Assembly: GCA_963794385.1 (NCBI GenBank)
Contig: CAWCDT010000017.1
Location: forward strand, 1-62,471
DNA: 62,471 bases
Direction of reading: 5' to 3'
DNA from: Gaiellasilicea sp963794385
GTDB taxonomy: Bacteria; Actinomycetota; Thermoleophilia; Gaiellales; Gaiellaceae
Part shown: in pieces, positions 50,901-58,431 of the stretch
How positions within the stretch are numbered: the stretch's first letter is position 1
Layout: every line of letters starts with the position of its first letter
Program-made: the position numbers and the translations under genes
The notes under the pieces: generated by a model
What the model was told of the DNA's origin: nothing
What the model saw: only the letters and a program-made list of their open reading frames with translations
Databases searched by the model: none

Positions 50901-51443
50901 CGATCTCCTCGTCGAGGCTGATGCTCTCGACCTCGGGGTGGTGCTCGAGCTGCTCGAGCGTGCCGCGGCTGACCGTCGCGGCGAGGCCGTTGAAGATCCA
51001 GTACGAGCGGATGTTCGCGGCGCGCCCCGCCGTCTCCTCGGCTCGGAGCAGGCTGCGCAGGCCGGGCTGGGTCGCGTCGGCCGTCTCCTGCAGGGCCTCG
51101 ACGACGGCCTCGGCGGGCGCCTCGCCGCCGCCTCGCGCGCTCGCCCTCGCCTGCGCCGCGACCGCCTCCACGTCGGCCTGGTCGCGGAGCCGGATGATCA
51201 CCGGGACGTGCTCGTCCTCGTGGAAGGCAGCGAGGACGTCGCCGTCGACGCTTGCCGGCTCTTCGGTCGTCGTGCCCGCGTCGAGCGAGGGTGCGGCGGC
51301 GCCGTCGGTCAGGCGCGAGAGCTCGGGCGCGACGGCGGGCGCGGGCGGCTGCTCGACCGGGCCGGACGCGGCGATCGCGCCCGACGCGAGCAGCGCAGCG
51401 AGGGCGAGCAGCGCTGCGAGCGCGCGGCGACCCCCTCGAGCAT
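41887..51443 (-). CDS. Giant secreted subtilisin-like (S8) protease with PQQ propeller and five-fold Rossmann/CNA-B-like modules, about 3,185 aa
   Basis: Open without a break for 3,104 codons from 51201; in-frame sequence further upstream gives a signal peptide (RRALAALLALAALLASGAIA) that joins ATG 51443 if one G is missing from the G5 run there. Numbering from 51201: S8 catalytic Asp141 (VMDSGVDG), His183 (GHGHGTHVTG), Ser357 (SGTSMATPH), after an inhibitor-like prodomain. Then two carboxypeptidase-regulatory-like domains, a PQQ-type beta-propeller (NALDLDDGSTLWTF, FHALDAATGEPLWSY and further blades), and five modules at about 1.13-kb spacing (starts near 47880, 46755, 45635, 44480, 43350), each one GATase/ThuA-like Rossmann domain plus two beta-sandwich domains. 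Two Ig-like domains end the protein. An extracellular or surface enzyme. Confidence 0.88.
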
Positions 51444-51471
51444 GTAGAGCGTTCCCCCCAACGGCGTCGCG

Positions 51472-51481
51472 ATCCTATAAC
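51472..51481. promoter_or_regulatory. Overlapping divergent -10 boxes between the subtilase and the HEAWH protein
   Basis: On the minus strand TAGGAT (51472-51477) is about 28 nt upstream of ATG 51443, which is preceded by a G-rich ribosome site (GGGGGGAAC). On the plus strand TATAAC (51476-51481) is 19 nt upstream of ATG 51501. The two boxes share bases, so polymerase binding at one should exclude the other. Confidence 0.5.
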
Positions 51482-51500
51482 AGTTGCAAGCGGTACGCGC

Positions 51501-52439
51501 ATGGAGGACAACCGTCTCTCACCCCCACAGCTCCTCCGGCTCGCCGCCGTCGTCTTCGTCGTCGCCTGGTTCCTCGTCCCGGGGTTGCGCGACTGGATCC
51601 CGCTCTGGCTCCCTTTCCTCGCCCTCGCCGCGCTCGAGGCCAGCTTCCTCGTCTCGGTCTGGCGCGAGCGCGGAACCGCGCCGCCGCGGCGACGGCGAGG
51701 ACCGCAGGAAACCGACATCGAGGAGCTCGGCGGCGAGGAGTGGCTCGAGCCGGTGCTCGTCGAGGTCGACGGTCAGCAGGTCTGGCTCCCGACGCTCGAC
51801 GAGGACGCCGAGCCCTCCGAGCGGCCGGCGCCGGCGCAGCGGCCGCGCGGCCCCGGTCTCAGGCTGCGGACGATCGTGGTGGCGGGGCTCGTCGTGCTCG
51901 CAATCGCCCTGTTCGTCCTGCCGGACCGCGGCTGGGACAGCCTCGACGAGGCCGAGCAGGCACGCACCGAGGCGCGGCTCTCCGCGGAAGCGGCGCGGAT
52001 CGCCGGCCACGAGGCACGCGTCCGTTGCGACGCCGAAGGCGAGGCGGTCGGGATCGTCCAGCACGCCGACGGGCTGGCCGAGGTCGGCGGGACGAACGCC
52101 TTTCTCACGCCCGAGATCTGCTACCGGCTCCACCGCGTGACCGAGGGCGACGAAGGCCCGTTCAGCCAGACCGCACGCGCGCTCGCCGTGCTCGCGCACG
52201 AGGCGTGGCACCTCCGGGGCGAGTCGGACGAGGGCGTCACGAACTGCTACGCGTTCCAGAGCGGGGTTTTGCTGGGAGAGCGGCTCGGTCTCTCGGAGCG
52301 GACCGCGGCCCGGATGATGCGCCAGCAGCTCGTCGACAACGCGACCTTCGCCCGCTCCGCGTCCGACTACCTCGTGCCGAGCGAGTGCCGCGACGGCGGC
52401 CGCCTCGACCTCAACCCCGGCAGCGACCGGTTTCCCTAG
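51501..52439 (+). CDS. Membrane protein with HEAWH metallopeptidase-like motif, 312 aa
   Basis: Two transmembrane regions: LRLAAVVFVVAWFLVPGLRD through LWLPFLALAALEASFLVSVW near the start, and LRTIVVAGLVVLAIALFVLP near residue 120. The soluble C-terminal part contains RALAVLAHEAWHLRGESDEG; HEAWH fits the HExxH zinc-site pattern of membrane-anchored peptidases, with several conserved-looking Cys (VRCDAEGE, ICYRLHR, TNCYAFQSG, PSECRDGG). The third ligand is not obvious. Divergent from the giant subtilase. Intact. Function inferred only to the level of a putative metalloprotease. Confidence 0.7.
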   Translation: MEDNRLSPPQLLRLAAVVFVVAWFLVPGLRDWIPLWLPFLALAALEASFLVSVWRERGTAPPRRRRGPQETDIEELGGEEWLEPVLVEVDGQQVWLPTLDEDAEPSERPAPAQRPRGPGLRLRTIVVAGLVVLAIALFVLPDRGWDSLDEAEQARTEARLSAEAARIAGHEARVRCDAEGEAVGIVQHADGLAEVGGTNAFLTPEICYRLHRVTEGDEGPFSQTARALAVLAHEAWHLRGESDEGVTNCYAFQSGVLLGERLGLSERTAARMMRQQLVDNATFARSASDYLVPSECRDGGRLDLNPGSDRFP

Positions 52440-52819
52440 GCGCGGTCGGGCGTCGCGGCGAAGGCGGTCAGCGCGTCGATCGGGACGACCTCGAGCGCGC
52501 GGGCGTGCGTCGCGCCGAGCACGACCGGCGGCGCGTAGCCGGCGCGATGCGCCTCGAGCCATCGCTCTGCGCAGACGCACCAGCGATCGCCGGGCTCGAG
52601 CCCTGAAAAGCCCCACTCCGGCCGCGGCGTCGAAAGGTCGTTCCCTGCCAGGCGACTGAAGTCGAGGAACTCCGCCGTCATCACGGCGCAGACCGTGTGC
52701 GAGCCGACGTCCTCAGGCCCGGTCGAGCAGCAGCCGTCTCGGAAGAACCCGGTCACCGGCGCGTTCGAGCACGGCAGGAGTTCGCCACCGACGACGTTCA
52801 CGTCCGGATCGCGGCTCAC
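52436..52819 (-). CDS. DUF2237 family protein, 127 aa
   Basis: A clear match in motif order: NVVGGELLPCSNAPVTGFFRDGCC, STGPEDVGSHTVCAVMTAEFL, GNDLSTPRPEWGFSGLEPGD, RWCVCAERWLEAHRAG, APPVVLGATHARALEVVP. Many conserved Cys. Function unknown; widespread in bacteria. GTG 52819 lies 6 nt after TACGCT on the minus strand (leaderless). Its stop and the stop of the plus-strand neighbour share the palindrome CCTAGG, so the genes overlap tail to tail by 4 bp. Confidence 0.9.
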   Translation of the reverse strand: MSRDPDVNVVGGELLPCSNAPVTGFFRDGCCSTGPEDVGSHTVCAVMTAEFLDFSRLAGNDLSTPRPEWGFSGLEPGDRWCVCAERWLEAHRAGYAPPVVLGATHARALEVVPIDALTAFAATPDRA

Positions 52820-52825
52820 GACCGA

Positions 52826-52844
52826 AGCGTAACGTAGGTACTCT
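52826..52844. promoter_or_regulatory. Divergent leaderless promoters for DUF2237 and an 85-aa protein
   Basis: Minus strand: TACGCT (52826-52831), 6 nt, GTG 52819. Plus strand: TACTCT (52839-52844), 8 nt, GTG 52853. The entire interval between the two start codons is 33 bp, leaving no room for leaders or ribosome sites. Confidence 0.55.
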
Positions 52845-52852
52845 GTGGTCTC

Positions 52853-53110
52853 GTGATCTCCGGCCTCTTTCGACTTTCGTTCCCGACGGAGGCCGCGATG
52901 AAGATCGCCGCGCGCGACTGCCGTGCGAGGGCGTTCACCACGGAGCTGTCCGAGGAGCCCGGCGATTGGCACGTGCTGGCCCGACGCAGGGATCTCTTCC
53001 CCGCGAGCGAGTGCGACCGCTACGCCGGCCGCCTACGCCTGATCGCCGTCGAGCACGACGGCACGTATGACGGCTTCAGGCCGGACGAGCTCCCGGCCGA
53101 ACTCGCCTAG
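52853..53110 (+). CDS. Small hypothetical protein, 85 aa
   Basis: Not recognised. Soluble, mixed alpha/beta: MKIAARDCRARAFTTELSEE, GDWHVLARRRDLFPASECDR, LRLIAVEHDGTYDGFRPDEL. Start may be GTG 52853 (with TACTCT 8 nt upstream) or the internal ATG at 52898; the latter begins a cleaner domain. Ends 1 bp before the helicase stop on the other strand. Confidence 0.55.
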   Translation: MISGLFRLSFPTEAAMKIAARDCRARAFTTELSEEPGDWHVLARRRDLFPASECDRYAGRLRLIAVEHDGTYDGFRPDELPAELA

Positions 53111-53111
53111 T

Positions 53112-54287
53112 TCAGCGGCGCCGCCGCCGCTGCCGGCCGCCCGTGCCGGATGGCTTCGGCTTCGTTGCGACCGACATCCCGGAGGCGACGAACTGCTTGC
53201 CGTGGCCGAGGCGCGTGGCGAGGCGGCCGACGTCGTTGCGCTGATCCGGCAGCACGAGCGTGACGCCGGTGCCGCTGCGCCCGGCGCGGCCCGTGCGGCC
53301 GACGCGGTGCACGTAGTCGTTGTCGCCCTGCGGCGGGTCGAAGTTGATCACGTGCGTGATGTCGTCGACGTCGAGGCCGCGGGCGGCAACGTCGGTGGCG
53401 ACGAGCGTCGAGACGCGACCCGACTCGAACTGCGCCAGCGCCCGCTCGCGCTGGTTCTGCGAGAGGTTGCCGTGCATCGCGACCGCCTTGATCCGGTGCT
53501 GCCGCTCGAGCTTGCGCGTGAGCTTGTCGGCGCCGTGCTTCGTCCGCACGAACACGAGCGCGAGCCCGCGGTCGACGGCGAGCTGCTCGACCAGGCGGTC
53601 GAGCTTGTCCTCGTGCGTGACCGGGACGAACGCGTGCTCCACCTCGCCCCGCTGCGCTTCCGCCGGCAGCGCCGCCCGGACGTGCGACGGAGTGACGGTA
53701 TAAGCGCGCGCCAGCTCGGCGACGGCGCCGTCGAACGTGGCCGAGAAGAGCATCGTCTGCCGGTTCGCCGGCACCGCGCGCAGGATGCGGTCGACCTGCG
53801 GCTTGAAGCCCATGTCGAGCATCCGGTCGGCCTCGTCGAGGACGAGGACGCGGACGTCGGCGAGGGAGACGGCGCGCCGCTCCATCAGGTCGTGCAGCCT
53901 GCCCGGTGTCGCGACGAGGACGTGCGCGTCGCGCGCCTTCTTGATCTGCGCCGCGATCGGGGCGCCGCCGTAGACGGTCTCCACGCGCAGGCCCTTGGCC
54001 CTGGCGAGCGGACGCAGGTCGGCGGCGACCTGGCCGGCGAGCTCGCGCGTCGGCACGAGGACGAGTGCCCCCGGCCGCGCGGTCGAGCCGGCCGTCCGCT
54101 CGACGAGCGGCAGGCCGAAGGCGAGCGTCTTGCCGGAGCCCGTCGGCGACTCGGCGAGGACGTCGAGGCCGGCGAGCGCGTCCGGCAGGACGAGGCTCTG
54201 GATCGCGAAGGGATGGGTGATGCCGGCCGCCTCGAGCGCCCGAATGACGGGCGCGCTGACGCCGAGCTCCTGGAATGACTGTGACAC
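53112..54287 (-). CDS. DEAD-box ATP-dependent RNA helicase, 391 aa
   Basis: Complete motif set: Q motif (HPFAIQSLVLP), Walker A (AESPTGSGKTLAFGLPL), PTRELAGQ, TPGRL, VLDEADRMLDMGF (DEAD), FSATF (SAT), VFVRTKHGADKL, VATDVAARGLD, and HRVGRTGRAGRSG. Tail is short and basic (RQRRRRR). The ATP-dependent unwinding protein acts on rRNA or structured mRNA. I start it at GTG 54287 (VSQSFQELGV) with ribosome site AAGGAG 10 nt upstream, as the preceding in-frame codons belong to a small separate gene and a structured leader. RhlE-like in length. Confidence 0.92.
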   Translation of the reverse strand: MSQSFQELGVSAPVIRALEAAGITHPFAIQSLVLPDALAGLDVLAESPTGSGKTLAFGLPLVERTAGSTARPGALVLVPTRELAGQVAADLRPLARAKGLRVETVYGGAPIAAQIKKARDAHVLVATPGRLHDLMERRAVSLADVRVLVLDEADRMLDMGFKPQVDRILRAVPANRQTMLFSATFDGAVAELARAYTVTPSHVRAALPAEAQRGEVEHAFVPVTHEDKLDRLVEQLAVDRGLALVFVRTKHGADKLTRKLERQHRIKAVAMHGNLSQNQRERALAQFESGRVSTLVATDVAARGLDVDDITHVINFDPPQGDNDYVHRVGRTGRAGRSGTGVTLVLPDQRNDVGRLATRLGHGKQFVASGMSVATKPKPSGTGGRQRRRRR

Positions 54288-54342
54288 GTTGTTCGACTCC
54301 TTGGGTACGAGCAGGTTCGAGATGCAACTGACCTCGAACAAC
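54288..54342 (-). promoter_or_regulatory. Two exclusive hairpins in the helicase leader
   Basis: A 9-bp perfect helix pairs GTTGTTCGA and TCGAACAAC (54288-54296 with 54334-54342), placing its arm between the ribosome site and the start codon. A second helix, GTTCGAG with CTCGAAC (54315-54321 with 54333-54339), uses the same far arm, so only one can form. TTGGG/CCCAA offers a third alternative. Such a switch could control start-site access, for example by cold or by the helicase itself. Confidence 0.5.
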
Positions 54343-54418
54343 CCAAAAAGGAGGAACGAGAAGCTAGATCTCCACGGAACCGGTCGGCTCCGTGCGGCCA
54401 CGGTAGCAGGAACGCGTT

Positions 54419-54539
54419 CTAGGTTTCGACGATCCGGCCCTGACGTCTTCGCCGCGAGCTTCTTCGCGGCGCGCTTCTCCTTCAGCGACATCGCCGGCTT
54501 CTTCTTGCCTTCGTGCTTCGGCTTCTGCGCACCCTTCAT
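54419..54539 (-). CDS. Tiny Lys-rich protein (frameshifted), about 39 aa
   Basis: ATG 54539 starts MKGAQKPKHEGKKKPAMSLK, then EKRAAKKLAAKTSGPD; removing one extra base gives VET and TAG at 54419-54421. The KPKHEGKKKPxxSLKEKRAAK pattern is that of very small basic proteins I have seen in many bacteria with unknown role. It lies just upstream of the helicase on the same strand. As read, it runs on in the helicase frame. Confidence 0.5.
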
Positions 54540-54578
54540 GGCCGAAGTCTCGCAGAAGCCGCGGCGAGGAGGCCGGCC

Positions 54579-54959
54579 CTACGTCGCCGGGACGCGCGCG
54601 ACCGCCTCGATCTCGACGAGGATGCCGGCCGGCAGGCTGACGCCGACCGTCGATCGCGCCGGGTACGGCTCCTCGAAGTACTCGCGGTAGGCCTCGTTGA
54701 AGGCCGGGAAGTTGCCGAGGTCGGTGAGAAACGCGTTCACCTTGATCACGTCGTCCAGCTCGCAGCCCGCCGCCCGGAGGCACGTGCGGATGTTCTCCAG
54801 CGCTTGCCGGCACTGCCCGCCGACGTCCTCGGCCGCGAGCTGCCCGGATTCGTCGAACCCGACCTGCCCGGCGGTGAAGACGAGATCGCCGCTGACGACG
54901 ACGGGGGAGTACGGCGCCGCCGGCCGCGCCAGACCCTCGGGTTGAATCGCATTCCTCAT
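54579..54959 (-). CDS. ridA: RidA family reactive-intermediate deaminase, 126 aa
   Basis: Hydrolyses 2-aminoacrylate-like enamines/imines made by PLP enzymes. Family blocks: APYSPVVVSGDLVFTAGQVGFD, QCRQALENIRTCLRAAGCELDDVIKVNAFLTDL, ARSTVGVSLPAGILVEIEAVA, including the Arg (in PARSTVGV) that binds the substrate carboxylate. It starts 3 bp after the PLP-enzyme gene, which supports a role in the same reaction path. Intact. Confidence 0.92.
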   Translation of the reverse strand: MRNAIQPEGLARPAAPYSPVVVSGDLVFTAGQVGFDESGQLAAEDVGGQCRQALENIRTCLRAAGCELDDVIKVNAFLTDLGNFPAFNEAYREYFEEPYPARSTVGVSLPAGILVEIEAVARVPAT

Positions 54960-54962
54960 CGC

Positions 54963-56015
54963 TCACCTCACCTTTCCACGCGCCGCAGTGGGCAGCGTCT
55001 CGACGACCTCTCCGCCGCGGTGTAACACGATCTCGTCGTGCATGTTCGCGGCCGTGCACGCATGGTTGGGGACGATCGTGACCCGGTCACCGATTTCGGG
55101 CGGAGGGTCGCAGCGGCTGACGTCGACGTAGCCATGCTCCTCGTTGAGCGCGTACACCTCTGCCTCCGGGTACTCGACGAGCAGGCCGTGGCCGGTCACG
55201 CCGATCGCCGGATCCGACGTGAGCGTCTTCGACCCCGCGTCGATGATCGCCCGCTCTCGCGTCGGCCGGCTGACGACGGTGGCGACGATCCGCAGCGCAC
55301 AGTCCTCGAGCGGCACCGAGCCGTTCGCGATGCAGGCACGGTCGCCGTAGACGTACGTGCCCACGCGGAGCTCGTCGACGACGCCGAGCTCGTGCGTTCG
55401 TCCGGCCGTCGGCGTGCCGCCACCGCTCACCCGCTCGACCGAGAGCCCGCGCGCCTCGATCGCCTCGCGGGCGGCCCGGAGCCACGGCGCCGTCTCGGGT
55501 AGCGATGGGTAGGTCATCAGCCCGGCGAAGCGCAATCCGTCGAGCCCGTCGACGAGCTCGGCCAGCGTGGCCGCCTCGTCCGGGCTCTGGACGCCGGTCC
55601 GGCCCAGGCCCGTGTCGCACTCGACCAGGAAGTCGACCTCGACGCCGTGCCGGGCGAGCACCGGGGAGAGGCCCTCGGCGACCGCCGCCGAGTCGCCGAC
55701 GACGGTCATCTTCACGCGTCCCGCCAGCGCGGCGAGCCGCTCGGCCTTCGCCTCGCCGACGAGCGGGAACGAGAGGAGGATGTCCTCGAAGCCCGCGTCG
55801 GCCATCACCTCGGCCTCGCCGAGCTTCTGGCAGGTGATCCCGACCGCTCCCGCCTCGAGCTGGAGCCGGGCGAGCTCGGGCAGCTTGTGGGTCTTGATGT
55901 GCGGTCGCAGCGCGACCCCGTGCTCGTCGCAGTACGCCTGCATGCGGGACACGTTCCGCTCGATCGCGTCGAGATCGGCGGTCAGGACCGGCGTCTCGAG
56001 ATCGGAGAGCTGCAC
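54963..56015 (-). CDS. PLP-dependent D-threonine-aldolase/dehydratase family protein, 350 aa
   Basis: Fold type III enzyme: LETPVLTADLDAIERNVSRM, RPHIKTHKLPELARLQLEAGA with the PLP Lys in KTHK, VDFLVECDTGLGRTGV, and the C-terminal metal-site motif PNHACTAANM (His and Cys). Relatives include D-threonine aldolase, D-serine dehydratase and D-glucosaminate dehydratases. GTG 56015 directly follows the KDPG-aldolase-like stop (TAGGTG). With RidA downstream, KDPG aldolase upstream and a D-aminoacylase-family gene in the locus, a dehydratase role giving a keto-deoxy acid is more likely than threonine cleavage. Confidence 0.85.
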   Translation of the reverse strand: MQLSDLETPVLTADLDAIERNVSRMQAYCDEHGVALRPHIKTHKLPELARLQLEAGAVGITCQKLGEAEVMADAGFEDILLSFPLVGEAKAERLAALAGRVKMTVVGDSAAVAEGLSPVLARHGVEVDFLVECDTGLGRTGVQSPDEAATLAELVDGLDGLRFAGLMTYPSLPETAPWLRAAREAIEARGLSVERVSGGGTPTAGRTHELGVVDELRVGTYVYGDRACIANGSVPLEDCALRIVATVVSRPTRERAIIDAGSKTLTSDPAIGVTGHGLLVEYPEAEVYALNEEHGYVDVSRCDPPPEIGDRVTIVPNHACTAANMHDEIVLHRGGEVVETLPTAARGKVR

Positions 56016-56663
56016 CTAAGCGCTCGCCTGCGTCGACAGGGCGCCGTCGCGCAGGGCCGCCGTGGCGCGCGCAGCCTGAGCTGCGATCCACTCGAGGTCG
56101 GTGTCCGATCGTGGCGCCTCTCGCCCGACGAGCTCGCTGCCCAGCGCAATCACGGTCGCACCGGCCTCGAGGTAGGCCTGGACCTCGTCGATCCGGACGC
56201 CGCCCGTGGGGATGAGCGGGATCGTGGGGAACGGGCCGCGGAGCGCGCGCAGGTACGGAGGCCCGCCGCACGACGCCGGGAAGAGCTTCATCACGCGCGC
56301 CCCGGCGGCGGTCGCGGCCAGGATCTCGGTCGCCGTGAAGACACCCGGCACGGGCTCGAGCCCGCACTCGAGCGCGGTCTCGATCACCTCGGGGACGAGC
56401 CCCGGGCTGACGACGAATCGGGCGCCCGCCGCCGCCGACGCGCGCACCTGTTCGGAGTCCACGACGGTGCCGACCCCCACCGTCCTCCCGTCCCCGGCGG
56501 CGTCGGCGACCGCGGCGAGAGCGCCCGGCGTGTCGATCGTCACCTCGACCTGCTCGATCCCGCCCCGAACGAGCGCCGCCATCGCGCCCGAGACGTCTCC
56601 ACCCTCGTGGAAACGCACGATTCCGACCAGCGAGCCGGAGCCGAGCACGGTTGTCTCGAGCAC
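56016..56663 (-). CDS. eda: 2-dehydro-3-deoxyphosphogluconate (KDPG) aldolase-like, 215 aa
   Basis: TIM barrel of the KDPG/KHG aldolase family: LVGIVRFHEGGDVSGAMAALVRGG, EVTIDTPGAL (Glu base), VGVGTVVDSEQV, FVVSPGLVPEVIE, GVFTATEILAATAAGARVMKLFPAS (Schiff-base Lys in MKLFP) and IPLIPTGGVRIDEVQAYLEAG. Cleaves KDPG to pyruvate and glyceraldehyde 3-phosphate. First gene of the minus-strand operon; GTG 56663 is 6 nt after TAGCGT, so leaderless. Intact. Confidence 0.92.
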   Translation of the reverse strand: MLETTVLGSGSLVGIVRFHEGGDVSGAMAALVRGGIEQVEVTIDTPGALAAVADAAGDGRTVGVGTVVDSEQVRASAAAGARFVVSPGLVPEVIETALECGLEPVPGVFTATEILAATAAGARVMKLFPASCGGPPYLRALRGPFPTIPLIPTGGVRIDEVQAYLEAGATVIALGSELVGREAPRSDTDLEWIAAQAARATAALRDGALSTQASA

Positions 56664-56669
56664 CGGCCG

Positions 56670-56716
56670 ACGCTATCTCAGGCGAAGTTGTAATGCAAGC
56701 ATGTTGTCATTACAGT
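56670..56716. promoter_or_regulatory. Divergent promoters and GntR operator of the catabolic locus
   Basis: Minus strand: TAGCGT (56670-56675), 6 nt, GTG 56663. Plus strand: TACAGT (56711-56716), 10 nt, GTG 56727. Between them lies a perfect dyad TGTAATG (56689-56695), 12 nt, CATTACA (56708-56714), which overlaps the plus-strand -10 box. A GntR protein bound here would block its own promoter and probably both. Confidence 0.65.
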
Positions 56717-56726
56717 ATCCCCGGCC

Positions 56727-57555
56727 GTGAGCGAAGCATCTACAGCGCCCCAGAGCGCCACAGAGATCGCGGGGACGATCGACAAAGCCTCGCCGGTCCC
56801 GTTCTACTACCAGCTGCGCCAGCTGCTCGAGCGCGCGGTCGCCGACGGCGTCCTCGCCGCCGGCGAGCAGATCCCGACGGAGGCCTCGCTGTGCGAGCGC
56901 TACGACGTCAGCCGGACCGTGGTCCGCCAGGCGCTGAGCGACCTCGAGCGAACCGGCCTCGTCACCCGGCTCAAGGGCAAGGGAACGTTCGTCGCGGAGC
57001 CGAAGGTCTCGGAGTTCGTCGCGCAGTCGCTGACGAGCCTGCACGAGGACCTGAGCGCCCGAGGCGAGCGGCTGACGACGAAGGTGCTGCGGCTCGAGGT
57101 GGAGCCCGTGTCGCCGCACGTCGCCCCGATGCTCGAGCCTGCAGGAGCCGGAGCCGATCGTGCTGCTGGAGCGGTTGCGGTTCCTGCGCGGCGAGCCGCT
57201 CGTCGTCACGACCGCCTACATGCCCCACTCGATCTGCGCGCCGATCCTGGAGCTCGACATGAGCGATCGCTCCCTCTTCGAGACCTACGAGCAGGAGCTC
57301 GGGCTCACACTCCACCGTGGCACGCGCGCGATCGAGGCGCGCACGGCGACCGGCGAGCTAGCCCAGCACCTCGGCGTGAACGAAGGAGCCCCCGTCCTCG
57401 CCTTCACCGGGGTCACGTATCTCGACGACGGCCGCCCGATCGAGTACTTCGTCGGCCTGCACCGTGGGGATCGCAGCCGTTTCGAGACGGAGCTGTTCCG
57501 CCCATCTGGGACGGCCGACCTGGCCGCCGCCCGCGCCGCACACGTCGCCAGCTGA
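56727..57555 (+). CDS. GntR-family transcriptional regulator, HutC-type (one frameshift)
   Basis: Winged helix first: VPFYYQLRQLLERAVADGVL, GEQIPTEASLCERYDVSRTV and VRQALSDLERTGLVTRLKGK; then a UTRA effector domain (SLHEDLSARGERLTTKVL, and after the shift FLRGEPLVVTTAYMPHSICA, ARTATGELAQHLGVNEGAPVL). The frame changes at about 57138 through one extra C (MLEC/LQEPEPIVLLERL). Corrected length about 275 residues. UTRA domains bind sugars or their acids, matching the surrounding genes. Its stop overlaps the next start (TGATG). Likely an autorepressor acting on the dyad upstream. Confidence 0.9.
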
Positions 57556-58431
57556 TGGACCACGCCCTCGAGCTCGGGCTGATCGGCTCGGCCTGGCACG
57601 GGACGTCGCTCGGCGTGCTCGAGGGGATCGCAAAGACGAAGGAGATCGGCTTCGACGCGTACGACGTCTTCGAGGACCCGCTGACGACGACCGACGACGA
57701 GCGCCGCGCGATCAAGGAGACGTGCGAGGAGCTCGGGTCTGCCGATCCGCTCCGCCGTCTGCATCGCGCTCGGCCTCGTCGACTTCGTGCCGGCCGTGCG
57801 CCGCTTCACGCTCGACCGCTGCAAGGCGTACATCGACCAGCAGGCGTACTTCGGCGGCCGCAACGTGCTGCTCGTGGTCGGCGAGTACTACTGCGACCTG
57901 CAGGTGTTCTCGAAGGAGCAGATCTTCGGGCTCGTCGCGGAGAACCTCCGCGAGCTCGCCGAGCACGCGGAGGCACGGGGGATCGAGCTGGTGATCGAGC
58001 TCGAGCCGTTCAAGCATGCGGTGGCGAACAGCGTGCACGAGCTCGCCCGCCTGATCCGCGAGGTCGACCATCCCGCCGTCAAGGGGAACGCGGACGTCTC
58101 GCACCTGCACCTCTCGGGCGCGTCGTTCGACGACGTCGCGGTGCTGGCGGGGATGATCGGGCACGTGCACGTCTCCGACTGCGACGGCAAGGTGCACGGC
58201 GACATGCCGCCCGGACGCGGCGTCACGCCGATCAAGGAGTATCTGCAGGCGATCCTCGACACCGGCTTCACGGGCACGGTGTCGGTCGAGCTCGAGCGGG
58301 TGCCGGAGCCCGACCGCATGGTCGAGCTGGTCGAGGAGTCGTATCGGGAGACCGCGCGCATCCTTTCCGAGCTCGGGGCACGCGACCCTGCCGCAGCTGA
58401 TTCAACTGCATGGCCGGTCCGTTCGAACTGA
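57555..58431 (+). CDS. Sugar phosphate isomerase/epimerase-like TIM barrel (one frameshift)
   Basis: Xylose-isomerase-like fold: LGLIGSAWHGTSLGVLEGIA, KEIGFDAYDVFEDPLT, then after one extra T near 57739 PIRSAVCIALGLVDF and, further on, GGRNVLLVVGEYYCDLQVF, ARGIELVIELEPFKHAV (Glu metal ligand), HPAVKGNADVSHLHLSG, IGHVHVSDCDGKVHGDMPPG, with Glu/Asp/His metal ligands in the usual places. About 291 residues corrected. Exact substrate unknown, but a sugar or sugar acid of this pathway is likely. Overlaps GntR and the next SDR. Confidence 0.85.

Noticed and set aside
46616..51718. 1,700-codon minus-strand frame overlapping the subtilase
   Set aside because: Low-complexity Arg/Gly/Ala composition typical of a shifted frame of the real gene.
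53112..54539. 475-residue helicase with an N-terminal Lys-rich extension
   Set aside because: The extension is explained by a tiny separate gene plus a one-base shift and a structured leader; GTG 54287 has its own ribosome site.
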